Part shown: piece after piece, positions 11,401 through 26,400 of the stretch | Layout: the number at the start of each line of letters is the position of its first letter | Numbering within the stretch: position 1 is the first letter of the stretch | From: Mactra quadrangularis | Lineage: Eukaryota > Mollusca > Bivalvia > Venerida > Mactridae | Length of the DNA stretch: 64,000 nucleotides | Reading direction: 5' to 3' | NCBI GenBank assembly: GCA_025267735.1 | Contig: CM046299.1 | Location: 40,873,733 to 40,937,732, forward strand | The notes under the pieces: generated by a model | Told to the model about the DNA's origin: nothing | What the model saw: the letters and a program-made list of their open reading frames with translations, nothing else | Databases searched by the model: none | Program-made: the position numbers and the translations under genes

Positions 11401-14400
11401 ATTTAATTCAGGGAAAATTGTGTTGGGCAACAACGTTATTCATCGTAAACAATTCATCATAACCGTGTCGTTATACAATGAACATTTTACGTGAAAAAAA
11501 ACACTAGTCATTTTATATAAGACTCAGAGCATTGTTTTATATTATGAGGATGTTATTCCATTGAAAAAAAAAATATAATGCATTGTTTTTGCCGTAAAAA
11601 TACTTGTGTTTTCTTTTTCGGTTTGTGTTTTTGTGAATAGGTACCTAGGTTTGTCAAATTTGAGTTGAGGCTTAACAGAATTCCAATTTGGCATGGCCTA
11701 ATATGAATTTGCTAGACTGAAAACAGTCATTCAAATCTACAGATTAATAGTCCGCTAATGAAGGAAATAATATATTTTATAAATAGGCAGCCAGCCAATT
11801 CTTGTTGTAAACTTGTACATAAAAAGTATTTTATTCTGAAAATGGTAGTTTTTCACTTGAGTTAAGTGTTAGGTTTCTTTGTCATTAATTATTATTTTTT
11901 ACTGATTCATGCATACACTCATAGCTAAGACTCTGGTTTCAAAAACGAGGCCAACATCATCTTTTGAATATGCCATAGGCATACAATAAATTCACAGGTT
12001 GATTTCAAACACAACACATCAACCATGACCAATTCAGAAATTATAAGAAAGAAATGTGGGACAATTATTTTCAAATTTTAAAAGACTTCAGTCATGAAAA
12101 GTACATCATGAAACATAATTATACAGACACAAAACAATACTGTGAAAGTCAAAATTACACTATGTGTCCCAACATATTTATCCATTAGTAATTGGTAATA
12201 CAATGGAACCCCTCTAAATCGGAAACCCTCCAAACCGGAATTCTCTCCAAACCGGATTTTTTTTCAAGTCCGGAATATTTCTCCTCTTTGTTCATATAAC
12301 AAAAACCTCCTCTATTCCGGAAAACCCTGTATTCCGGAAACCGGACGAGTTTTAGCCTAAACTTCATATTTCGTCACGCAAAATGACCCCTGTATATCGG
12401 AAGTCGAAAGGTGAGAATTGATAACAGCGAGCTGGATATACGACTCTCGTGAAGGTGATTGTTTCCTTTGTTTAACAGGTGTGCGTGAAATTGACTATTC
12501 GTGATAATCGCTATGTAAACATTGAAAGATGTCTTATTGAATGTGTGTGAAAACTATCAAATGTAAGGTAGGGGTTTGTATGATTTTAGCGATAATTACA
12601 CTGATGGATGGAACATTTAATTGATAATTAAGGATTTAATTCGTTCACTAATTGCATTTTGATCTAAAATGAACCAACCTGTGGTAAACTTTGATTGTAG
12701 AAAATGATTTGAAAGACGTATGTAATCGATCAATTACGGCGGTGTTTAATTGATATACGATTGACCAAAATTAATTGTTCTATGTTTGAGTCGTAAAAAT
12801 GACCAATGAAACATATTTATACACGAATTTACAGGTTTTAGTAAAATTATCATGTATTAGTCATAATTAAAGCTTTGTGTATTTATATCTGTTTTCTGTT
12901 ATCTTTCTTTTTATCATATTTTATATTGATGTATCCAGATTTACTCACTATAACTTGCATATTATAATGATGCAATGTGGAATGGTACAATAACAATGAG
13001 TTCTACGAAGTTGTTATCAGCATAATGATAAAGAGCTATAGTTTATGGTGCTATACTTGTTTAGCTTGATTATTCAAAAGTTGTTGTAACAACTTACAAC
13101 CTTCCAGCCAGCATCTTGTCTCTCAGTACTAAGCAATATGATAGAATATAGGTTGTTTTTAATAGAAACAATGATGCCTATTATGGCAAGGATGTAAACC
13201 ACTCTGTAGATGGCTTTCCAATGAAAAATAGTCAAATATTCACTGACTCAGTCATGCCTACAAAGATTTCTAGTATGCATATAAGACATATTAATCTACG
13301 AATATAACTACAGCACAATACTACATCTTGGAATACATGTAGATTGAACTTGTATCAATAGTTAAATATCACAAACACTTAATACAAGATCAATACAGAG
13401 TGCCAACGAACACACATGTTAAATATTATAGTCAGAATGTAAAACCCCTCTATTCCGGAAACCTCTCCAAACCGGAATTTTTGCCCGGTCCGGAACACTT
13501 CCGGTTTAGAGGGGTTTTACTGTATTTTGTTAATATTTAGCTCTTAATAAATAGCTATCTCAAAATGTTATTGCCCTGTTGATCCTTATAGTTTCCAAAT
13601 GTAGAGTTTTGAATTTCTGGCAAAAATTTTGGCGACATTAAATCGGCCCTGTTTTTTCTACCCCATTATGTGACAATAAAACAAACCTCAATCATACCTT
13701 ATATTAGATAGTTCATCAGCAGAGTCTGCGTCATCAGCACCAACAACGTTAGCATCATAAGTGTCGTCATATTCATCATCATACATATTTCTTGTATAGT
13801 CACCAGTATTGTTATCATCATCGTCATATACAAACTCTTTAACAATACTGTAATCTCTACTTATATTAGATTTTATATCTTTTAATTCTGTCTTATCACC
13901 AATAACTATATCTTTTGTTTTATCCCTGTAAATTCAAATAAGTATATTATTATAGTACATGCCTGCCAAAAGATAAAAAAGTAAAGTAATTGGATTTTAT
14001 AGTCTTAGTTTCATGCTTAAGCATGTTCACAGATTTTACAACAATTACCTCTGTTCGTCAGGCTACTGGGATCTATCTAACAATCTCCGTGTGGAGCCTT
14101 TAACTCTGCTTAGTGTAGCCCACATATTGGCAAAATGGAATTTTACCACCCTCACAGGAACACATTTTCACCTGGGTGGAGTACAGCAATTGTATGTAAA
14201 TTTCTTACTCAAGGAAATAAGGTGGTGGTACTAAACCAATTTTATGACTGCACACACAACCGAGTAAAAAGCCTACCCAGGGAGATTGACAGATAGATAT
14301 CAGGGCAGTATATTATCAAAAATCTTACAATAATTTAACAATACAACATAGAAGGATACTGTATAGCGGGTATTATCTGCGGGGGTTTTATTTTGGCTTT

Positions 14401-17400
14401 ATTGGCGGAAAATGAAAATGCGCCAAATATAAACACCGCGAATACAAATCTCCGCAGTATTAAGTCGCCGCCATATTGTTTACTAAGAGACATTACTCTT
14501 AATAAATTGTGTATTCATTAAAATGTGCATGTATCAACTCCCTAAAAATCAAGAATTATGTAGTGAATTTGGTGAGATTTATTATGTAAATGAACAAAAT
14601 TTAGTATTTTGAATAATACAAAGGAATTGATTCAAGTTATGTATGTAGCAACGAAAATACAGACAGACAACACAGTCATTCTTACAACTAGACGACAGGT
14701 TCCATCAAAACTCGGTTACGAAACTCGACGACTCTGCCGCCATTTTGTTTACTTTAATAAACCCGTTTGTCGGTCATTTCCGAATCTTCACGAGTTTAGT
14801 TCAAGCACTTATTTGATTGTCGTAAAAAACAAAGTCATCTTTAGTATTGCAATTAATTTAAGTGCTTGCTAGCAAACCGAAGACAAACTTCTCATCACCT
14901 AATTTAACAAATTGAGTAAAAAGAGCGGAGATAGTGCTTATGTAGCTTATTATTTATTGATTTTCAAAAAAAAAATTACTGTCAAATTTCGTCACGTGAC
15001 AACGCTTTATAATTGATTTTGTCTGTTTAAAGACTACGTGTGTTGTTTATACACTGTTTGTGACAAGCTGTTAATTATAAAAATTGTCGGACTTTGACCA
15101 ATGGATTCAGGTAAATTGGCGATTTTTAAAGAGTGTGTGGCCGCAAACTTTAATACCGATAACTTTTAACAAAGACAAAGGCGTTATCACCGACTATTAA
15201 CAAACATACGAAAATTTTGATTGTTCATTACAACAAATTGTTATTATTATAAGACTCTCGCGAGTATGGCTTACTTATGCAATTTGTCGAACGATCAATC
15301 AATCTTAGCGGCACCCAGGTAATATTTTTAACAAAAACATTCACATTAAATGGCGATTCTTATCACATGATTAAACTTGTCCTGTCAATGCATTGTCATA
15401 GAAATAGATAATCTGCTGTGTAAGCGTTGGTTTTTCACACGTCCGCTAAGATTATACAACTTTGGTGACACTTAGTTAATTCAAAAATTTGAAAAGTCGC
15501 GGTCGGTAGTAAACGCTTATACAGGTAAATTGACCTTTTAGTGTAAATGACAGAGTTATGTACCTTTGACCATCTTTCATCCGGAGGTTTAAAATTGGCG
15601 CTCAGAGTAATTTCCGCCAATATTTAGCATCGCCAATACAAAACTCTCTTGTTTACGCGAAATTTTTGCCCCGCAGAAATAACCCGCTATACAGTATACG
15701 ACTAAAATCGATTGTAAGACGCTTGATAATATGAGCCCCAATACCTTAATAACCAGAGGCAATAGCTTAACAGCTGGTAAGTATGCATTAGCATGAAACT
15801 TACAAGACCACAAACTGCAAATATTTTTATCTTTTTCTAAACCAGCTGTAAAGTTGTAAGCGATGATCATAGACAACTTTAAATAAAAGATTATTTTGTC
15901 TTTTGTCACGCAAAATGTCATTAGAGGTTATAAATGTAATGTTGTTGAGCCAGGTGTAAAAGCAACAGTCACTTAGAATTAACAGACCAAATAAATAAGT
16001 CAAATGCCACCCTTATACTTTATAACCTTACAAAAGGAAAAAATGTCCAAAATTATAATACCTGCCATAACTCACACATTCTGAATTAATAACTGACATA
16101 AAAGTGGTAACTAAGAAGTTTTATGACAGTATCATTATTTGACCTATTAAACCATTTGGTCTATATCAAGATGCAGTCAACCAACACTGACTACAGTACA
16201 ACCTTTTTTTAACCCCACCAACTGGGAGGAACTTATGTGTGTTATCATCAGAGGTTGTTGCTCCGTGGAAGTTAAATTCAGTTAAACTTAATTAAATACA
16301 TATTTTATTATATAAATTGGATTGGATAACAGGCATATAATGCCTATTCACATCCTCTCCATCAGTTAAACTTATGCCTAAGAATATATAGATACAAGAA
16401 ATGTAATGTGGAAACCATATTAAAGCTGTATTAAAAAGCTTTAATGCAAAAAATACAAAGGGAAATAATCCATAACAAGTAAATCTGTGAGCTAATGCTC
16501 ACTAGTGATACCCCCGCCAAAATCTAAAAATATGCGACAAACAGGAAGTAGATGAGCAAGGAGCATGAAATCGCTTTACACCACATGGGACTATGGGATG
16601 AAGCAATATGCAAAGTATTAGGCTGCTGCATAATATAGTTGCTGAGAAAACTGCGACGGAAATTTCGTAACGGACGGACGGACGCACGCACGCACGGACA
16701 AGGGTAAAACAGTATACCCCCCTCTTCTTCGAAGCGGGGGTATAATAAAGGCAGGTAGAGTTGTGGTTACTTTCTAATTCTGTCCATCACATGGTATGTT
16801 ATCATTGTAAGAAGTGTCATAAAGATCTGACAATAAACGGCAGAAAAATATGGTGAAGGAAAAACTTAAACGCAATTGTAAACGACACCAGAAACCCGCC
16901 CGCCCGACTGTGTTTCTCCAAACTATTAGCCAAACTTTTTCTTTGAAAAATCAGACTAATAAAACATCAAAAGATGTTGTTGTACAGAGGGATTTTCTGC
17001 ACCGTGCCACTTTACTGAGGTTATACTGTATTACTAACCCATTATACATGTCATGTCACAACTATTCAAAGAATTTATTGGGATGGTGATCGCAAATTTT
17101 AGTAGAAACAGGAATATGGGTTTTCTACTCTTGGCAGATTTCTTTTCTGGGCTTTTTTTCATAGCATCAAATCTACAATTGGTCAAAGGGGTATTGAAGT
17201 ACCAGCAACAAGCATTTATCAAATGCAAGTAAACATCATGTAATAACATTTTACGAGCTTTAAAACATGTTATGATGAACATAACAACTACATATATTAT
17301 ATATTTACGGTATACAGTCCCTCAAACAAATAAAACTATTTCTAGAATTATTCGGCTGCCATAAAACATAGTTATAGTTTAGAATTTTATACTTAATAAT

Positions 17401-20400
17401 CTAATCATATAGCATACAGGCCCTTAGGAATGGGGAACTAGGGGGCTTAACCTCAATTGTAGAAAGTGATTTATACTAAACCAGACTGAGAAAAACATCA
17501 CAAAAATCTGCCTTCCAAAAATATATTCAGGTAAGACTCCTCATCTAAAAATGCATCCTACGCCACTGCATTAACAATTACTGTGAACATATAAACAATA
17601 ATGATATCACAAAATACTAGGAAAGAATATGAATGAAATAGAATATTCCAAACTTTTGAAATAATATACCAATTTTACTTCAATATTTTAGTACTTCAGA
17701 AAAGGACATTTTCTTAGCTCATTTAGTAAAAGAATCAATCATAATTCAAAATTTAAAAAGTGTCCTCTATAACCTACATTTTTCCTAGTCTAACTTTTTG
17801 TAGATCTATATCAGTTCTATGAAAGACATCAAATTCATCATAGTCATATACGTTCTTTCTTTGATGTACCAAACTAGGTGGTGTCACAGCTCTCTTCTTC
17901 CTATATTTAAAAAAAAAAACATGATAAATAATAAAGATTAAACTAAAAAAATAATTTATTTTAACATGATCAGTCTTTGAATTTAGCCAATGGACCAACT
18001 CCATTGAAATCTTGGTCTAGTAACTTTAAGAATGTGAGTGGTTGAACGGTACATCAACGTTTTACAACTACCACTTTCAATATTCAATGAAATATCATTA
18101 TTTGTTGATGTAGCGTTGATTTAAATTACGATATACAGTATCCACTAAAAGTTTAGACACAAAAGAAATTTACAACAAGAAATGTAATGTGGAAACCACA
18201 TTAAAGCCAGATTTAAAAACTTTAACGCAAAAAATTACGAAGGGAAATAATCCATAATAAAGGCAGATAGAGTTGCGGTTACTTTCTAATTCTGTTCACC
18301 ACAAGGTATGTTATCATTGTATGAAGTTTCGTAAAGATCTGACAAAAAATGGCAAAAATATATGCTAAATTGAAAAACTTAAACACAATTGTTAATGACA
18401 CCGGATGTCTGCCCATCTTTCATCAAACTATTAGCTGAATTCTTTCGTTGAAAAGTCCAGCTAATAATTTATTTTAGCATGATCAGTCTTCAAATTTAGC
18501 CAGTTTACCGACTCTATCGAAATCTTAGTTGGTCTAGTGACTTTAAGAATGTGAGTGGTCGAACGGTACACCTACTTTTTACAACTACCACTTTCAATAT
18601 TCAATAAAAAATTGTTATTTGTTGAAGAATTGTTAATTTAATTTACGATATACAGTATCCACTAAAAGTTTAGACACAAAAGAAATTTACAACAATTCTT
18701 GAATTTTGATGATTTTTTTTGTAGAATCATTATTATTTTAAAATATTTAAGTACGGTTTGTGATAAAATGAAAACAAATTTCATAAATGCAACACATCAG
18801 ATTCAGAATCTGTCATCTTAAAGCCTCCAAAACCATATTTATTGCAATTATTTTCCATAACAAACTTTTTTGCTATTTTTGTAGTCGCAATTATAATTGT
18901 GTTAACCAAAAAATAAAGGAGAACTACAAAGTATTTTAAAATAAACAGTAATAAAATTTTAGATAAAGCTATTTAGTAGGCCTACAATGTGACAAATGTC
19001 TCCAAACGTTTGGTGGGTACCATATATAATGTGTATGCTTACATGTACATGTACTTATCAAAATGGACTGCATATGTTAACAAACTATAAAAATTTTTGC
19101 TTGTTTCATTTTTTATGCTTGGAAGCTGAGAAACCAAATGTTAATAGATATACAAGCATATTAAAATATATGTACATGTATAATTTTTTATATTAAAACA
19201 CTATTATTATGTATGTAATATTGTCAAATGATAATTCTATATATGTCTTTCAACATTATAATATGCATATTTTCATGTAAATGTTATTACAAATGTATGT
19301 ATCATGTTATGGGCCAGTGGCTTCTATCATTATCAAATAAACTGTAAACTGTATATTGTATATTTGTACAACTATTGTACAAGGTGCTGATATAAGTACA
19401 GTCATGATTACCTCCCCTGAGTAACTCCATACAGTAACAATTATCATACCTTGGTAATGTTCTATCAACATTATTTAATGATTCAGGAAGTCTATCTTCT
19501 AACACAGCATTTATAACTTTCTCTAAATTATATCCCATCTCTTCTAAACATAACTGTAACAGTAATAGTTAACTTTATTACAAGGGACTTATAAAGTCAT
19601 AAGATCATAGCAAAATAAACAATCATTTGGTCTTCATTGATACTTGTACCAACATTCCCAATAAATAGAAAAAAATCAGATACAGTACAACCACTCTTGA
19701 ACAACACCCACTGTGAGAATCTAAATTATGTCACTGTTCAGAGGTTGATGCTCAGCAGAGGTTAAATTCAAATAAAATTATGCCAAAGGGAAATATTAAA
19801 AGCTGGCATTGTGCAGAGGATTTGATCCGTAACGGGTCGCTCTGCAGAGGTTAGACTTACTCTCCAATGCATCGGTTTGAAAGATTCACTCCAACTCGTT
19901 CACATTCTACCTCTGCTAAAATACTACGTGTAAACTGATATTTCTATTTTTATACAGAGACACATATACATTTGAATTGCATGACTGTCACATGGTTTTT
20001 AAAAATAGATGCAAAAATTTCTCACGCCTGTAATTTCAAAATGTCGAAATGCAAAGATGTTGGACAGTTTTGCATTAGTTATATAATGGAAAATTAACAA
20101 AAAATGAAAGTGAACATTGATCTTTTTGAACGTGTATCTCCGATCTTTTAACAATAAACATAGAGCAACTTATTGCACCGTGTAGCCACGCTACATATGA
20201 CGTCATACGAGGTTGCCTTCGCCACTAGTATGATCATACCATATAAGGCGTTGTTTACCCGTTCAACCAATGAAAATGTGTATAAAGTTTTTTAACTAAA
20301 TTGGAATTTGGTAAACTTTAATTGGTCATTGAAAGGTTCATAGTAAAGGTCAATATCATAAATCGACACGTTTTAAGGCAGCGGGTGAATGTAATGTATT

Positions 20401-23400
20401 CACTGAGCTGCGAGGGGAGTGTAAGGTTATACTGTAGTGGATAAAATTACTTTTCTTTCTTCCAAAATTGCCCATAATAGAGAGTTATTTGATTTATTAA
20501 TAATTGTAGATTATACTAATTTATTTAGCTTAATTGCTTAACAAGTTTTTACAACTTATACTAATCATTTTTTAAGTCTGCTTCCTAGTCGCCCAGAACT
20601 AAGCTAGTATGATAGGGTTGGTTTCTTGCCCAAGGAAACAACAAGATAAGTTTGGATGTTGTTTAAATCAACTTGGAGCTAGCTATTGAATAGCTTCATG
20701 TACCAGTGCGACCTTGTTACCACTACACAGATGTATTGTAAAGCTTAGGTGAGCTAAAAAACAGTTTAGAATCAATTCTGAGATTTCTCTCCATCAAGGG
20801 GGATAACTCTGACATGACTGTTATATATTTACAACAATGGCTCCTGGATTAACATGCATCTTTCTTAATATACTAAAACTTTTGGGGAACCAGTCACAGG
20901 AACTTCTTTTTTCCACCTAACTTTTAGTCATAAAATAAAGCTTCCACATAATAAATTTACATTTTCACATTACAACAACATTAGATAATTAGTAACCCTA
21001 CAATACCTCCACAAAGCCTTCACCTAGTTCTGGTAGAAGATCTTTAACAGATGAAATCATTGATTCTAATTCTACACCAGTTACTTGGGTAGCACACGCT
21101 CCTAAATCATCCTGTAAGTATAGGTTGAATAGTCATAAATTACAAAGTTAGAGATTATATACAGTTGGTATAGTTTATAAGTGGAATTGACATTTAAACA
21201 TCTGTGACACAAAAATAATATAAGTGTATAAGATTGGAATATTTTACTGGTGTGATTTTAAAGGACTGACCTTTACCTTTGACTGGGGAAGCCAGAAGTT
21301 AAAAGCTTAATTCTTAGTACAATCCAGCAAGCCTATGTTTAAAGTTACCTTTCATTGAAACCATAACACATACATAATTGCAAACTCCCTGCAGCATGAT
21401 GGCAAACTCCTTTATTCAAAGACTAACATGTTTAAGTGGCAATGAGTGACATAACTGCTGTGAGCAGTGCAAGAAGATGTTACTAAGTGAAATCTCATCA
21501 TGCTTATCTGTGATTTGGCTTCTCGCAAAAAATAGTTTGGCTTTTAGATGTCAGAAATTATTACACTTATCATAGAAGACAATCTGTTAGAATTGCTATT
21601 TATTTTCTGCCAGAACTGTTAGCTGATACCATACCCAAGGATTGATAAAGGCTGAAGTAACAGTAGATATATATGTTTGGACTGATAGCCCTAAGCAATT
21701 AAAAAGTAGACAAAAAATGACAACTGAAAACAGAACATACAATACTTACCATATCCTCAACTTGATAGGCATCATTAGGAATACCACCACTGGAGGCTGA
21801 CACACTTGTTGCAGAAGTAGACGTAGCCCCGCCTACGGCTCCTTCCATTTCCCCTGTAGATCCATCGGGGCTACGTCTACCTCCTCGGTTCATGGCCCCT
21901 TTTGGAGCCTTCCTTTTACCAAATGTAGCAAATGCCAAGTTGACAGCATCTTGAATATACTGCAGTCTAGTTTCATCTCTGAGTAGAGTTAAGTTAAATA
22001 AATGTTAAGACCAAATCATTCTTAGAATTTAGCCAGTGGACTTAAGACCAAGTCCATTAAAATCAATGTCATTCCAGTGACTTTTAGAATGTTAGTGGTC
22101 TGTCAGTCCACCAACTGCTTTCAGCCATCATTTTCCTAATTCAACACAAAATCATTATATGTTGTCATATTGTTTTACAATTATAGGATATTTCATTGCT
22201 GGGCTAACCAGGCAGGTATAAGTATAGGTAAGAAAGAGACTACAAGCAATATCATCATCAAATATGTAAAACAATGCTACAAAAAAAGATACACTTCGCT
22301 TGAAGCTTGTGATAGTATTTCTAGATCACCTTGAAAACTGTGTAAACTTTCATAATCTGCAAGAAACCTGGAATAAACATGTTAAAACAGTTATTCATAC
22401 AACAATTATTTAACAAGATTAGGAATTTTTTTCTTGAAATTGGGAAAAATGGTCATTATTTGGCTTTGGGAATGGGGCCCATATTCGGCCCTTTGAGATA
22501 GGCAGAAAAAGCCCTGTTTCTATCTAATTTGTTAATTGCAGTAACACTAAATTAAGGTAAAATTAAACTTAAACTTATTGTACTAAGAATTAAGCTTTTA
22601 ACTTCTGGCTTCCCCAGTTAAAGGTAAAGGTCAGTCCTTTAAAATCACACCAGTAAAATATTCCAATCTTATACACTTATATTATTTTTGTGTCACAGAT
22701 GTTTAAATGTTAATTCCACTTATAAGTTTAAAATAATTTTTTAAGTTTATGAATATACCTTCTCTCTGATAAAATTGATCCAATGATATGTAAATAGTCT
22801 TCAACATACTCCATTACATTGTCCCTGAAAAACAACAAGTGTGGCATTTATCTTAAAAAGTTTGTTTGTTTTGTTTTTGTTGGGTTTAACACCATAGCAA
22901 CACATTGTATAGGTCATATAATGGCGGTCAGTCTACTCACTTCTCCTGGAAAGGCTAAATCTCTGGATTTAGCTGTTAACCAAATACTAAGCGCATACTT
23001 TCATCAGTGACTGACATCTGCCCTACATAATATAAAATCTATGGTAGGAAGAATGGCTGTAGAAATAATTTCATGACCAAACTCCACAAAGTATGCCCCT
23101 CCCGGGAATTGAACCCATGACCCCTCAATCAGTAGACATGCAAGCTACCAACTGAGCTAGCCCAGCGGCATCTCATAAAGAAATTTTCATTTCAGGCTAC
23201 TCCTACTAAGCAGTTTACAATTTTCTGAAGGGTGTAGATAGTTTTAAGACTTCAGCAGTTCATAGACAGATTGCTTGGTTATTTGTGTTGCATCATAATT
23301 ATGATTGAGTTTTTTTAGTCTGAAGTGCAAACTTTCCTAGGATGAAGTTACATAAAATTTGCATGCTAAGTAGAGAAATTCTAAGTAAAAAAGCATTATA

Positions 23401-26400
23401 ATTCAGTCTGCAATAGTAATACAAATGGAAAAAACCTCAATTACAGCTGTAATAAAGCTATTATTTTGAACTACACTAGCCAAAAAAAGTAGATAAGGCA
23501 ACTGAAGAAATCAGAATTATCTTCCTTAGTAAATTTACTTTATTTCTAGAGTTCATTATCTCGACTATTTTCAGCAGTCCCAACAAAGTCAAGATAATAA
23601 GAAATGACTATCTATAGTACAATGTTACATACAACAAAATATTGAACAAGTAAATCTGTGAGCTAATGCTCACTAGTGATACCCCCGTAAAAATCTAAAA
23701 ATATGCGACAAACAGGAAGTAGATGAGCAAGGAGCATGAAATGGCTTTACACCACATGGGACTATGGGATGAAGCAATATGCAAAGTATTAGGCTGCTGC
23801 ATGTTATAGTTGCTGAGAAAACTGCTATAATAAGCAGGACAAGATAATTTCTCAGGCATCCATGAATAAGTTTATTTATTTTGTTGGGTTTAACGCTGTA
23901 GTAACACATTGTATAGGTCACATAACGGCATCCAGTGCACCTAGCTTTCCTGGACCCTTGTCTATAGCCAGTACTCACCTACCCTTCCATAAGGCCAGAA
24001 ACTTCTCCATGCACCTTATTAATGGAGGAAAATTGACATTGTTGTCAAATTTTAATAGAAGGGTATAACCTCCGTTATATATGAACCCGTACCCCCTACG
24101 GGACACTAGATTCGAAATCAAGACGCACTACCAACAGCGCTACCGACCCAGGTTTCCATAAATAAGAGCAAACCTACCTTTTCTCCAGTATTGGTTGAAT
24201 ACAACATACTGATATAATAGCCTGGTAAACAGTTAATAAACTTTTCTTTGCTTGTAATACTTGCTGTTTTAATATCTGTCTTTCACTAGAACAATGATAA
24301 AACAAGAAATTTAATGGGGAAAATACATTTAAGCCGGATTTTCATCAAGATATGACTATAAATGATCGAGATATCCTACATATAAGAAACTTTAAAGCAA
24401 AAACTACAAAGGGAAATAATCCATAATAAAGCCAGGTAGAGTTGTGGTTACTATCTAATTCTGTTCATCACATGGTATGCTATCAATGTATGAAGTTTTA
24501 TAAGTTTTCGCCAAACTAAAAGCCGAATTTTTTTTGTTGAAATCCGGGTAAAAACCAACGATAACTAGAGACAATACAGCAAATCAGGATTTTTTGGGGG
24601 CGGGGATGGGGGCTATCAGCTTCCATTGGAATAACAAAAATGGACATCTTTAAAGGTCATTATGGAATTGAAAGTCTCAGGTAAAGAATCCAAATCAATT
24701 ACCACTCCTTACAATCAACTAATGACAGATGGAAATGTTGCGGTCCTAAAGCTAAGAAGAATAATGTAATAGGTTTGTTTGTGTCAGAATCCTCTGGGCT
24801 GAACAAAGTTATCTTTACATTTTATTGCTGAAAAGCATGCAACCAAAAGAGATAATATTCTATTGTTCTGGGTACAAACATTTTTAATCCAACTTAGTCA
24901 CACACAGATATATCTAGTACAAATAAAGTTTATTTCTGCTGAAAACCCCATCAACTTGAGATTTGAATCCAATCTATTATCAAAGTAGGTAAGTTTGAGT
25001 TAATTCTCTGTGACAAGTACAATAAAAAACTTAAATGTGGCTTACCTCACATCCATATTTCTTAGTTTCAACGCTGACAATAACTCAGGAATAACTGACT
25101 CATAAAATGCTGGCAGTCTGTATAAATTAAAGAAAAACAAAAAAATAAAGTAATTTTTGACCCATAAGAAATCGATGAAGATTAGGGGTCCATATCATAA
25201 AAGGTCTTACGATCAATTTTAACTTGTACACTATTCTATATTGTACTGTTAAATTATCTTTAATATTTTTGAAAACATGCTGCCCAGATTCAGAGTTCAA
25301 AGGACCATTTTTTAAGAACAAAATGCCCTGATGATGATGCCAACCATACATAAAAAAGTTTAAGGCAATAATCAGAACATAGATTCAGTCAAATACAGAT
25401 TTTTACTTTTTTTAAATTGTTGTCCAGTCTACACTCCTTCATGGCAGTGAATCCTGGGCACCGTCCACTTCAGACCTACATCGTCTACAACGTAATGATA
25501 GAGCCATGGTCCGTTGGATCTGTGGTGTTAAGCCTAATGATAATGTCACCAGAGATTCTCTGTACACCAAATTAGGAATTCAAGAGGTAGCCATAGCTCT
25601 CCGTACCAAACGCCTGAGGTGGTCTGGCCATGTTTCTCGTAACAATTGTACCAACACCATTATGAACATGGTTATTCCAAGCGCCCGTGGGCGTGGAAGA
25701 CCTAGAAAATCGTGGTCTGACTGCATCAAGACCGACTTAAGTGTATGTGGTATGGGCAATACCAGTCTACACAAAAGGAACGGATGGAGAGCTGGTGTTA
25801 GACGTTCAAGCCGCCTGCTGCCTACCTCAGTATCTAGGACACCCGCAGCAGATGACAAATAAACTCAGGATATGTATGTATGTATCGAAAAAAATTAATC
25901 AGCTGTTAGTGATGCATACATTAACCCTGCTGATTTAAATATTCACAACAGTTTTTCAATAATTACCATAGATAATTGCATGCAGGGCATTTTTTACAGT
26001 ATGTGGGTAAGGGACAGTGGGGGAAATTTATTGCAATTTCATTGATAGGGGAATGAAAAATCAAAGTTAACTTTCAAATTTGGGGAAAAGTGCATGATTT
26101 CAAGGAAACTTTAGAAGGGGAAGGCACTTGTAAACGGCCCCTGCTATATAAGGGAAAAAGCCTTGGCATATATATATCAGTGGGGTTGAGTATTTAAATC
26201 AGTGGGGTTAATGTCAGCAGCACTAATACTAGAATAAAATTTATCAATATTGCATTATATGAAAGTTAATGTAAAAAAGAAAACAAATAAAAATAAAGTA
26301 ACAAACAATTAACAAAAACAAAACATTTTAGTGACCTACCTCATTAAAAACTCACTATCATGAAAAGATTGACATGCAGCAGGATAAACTTCCAGGAAAG

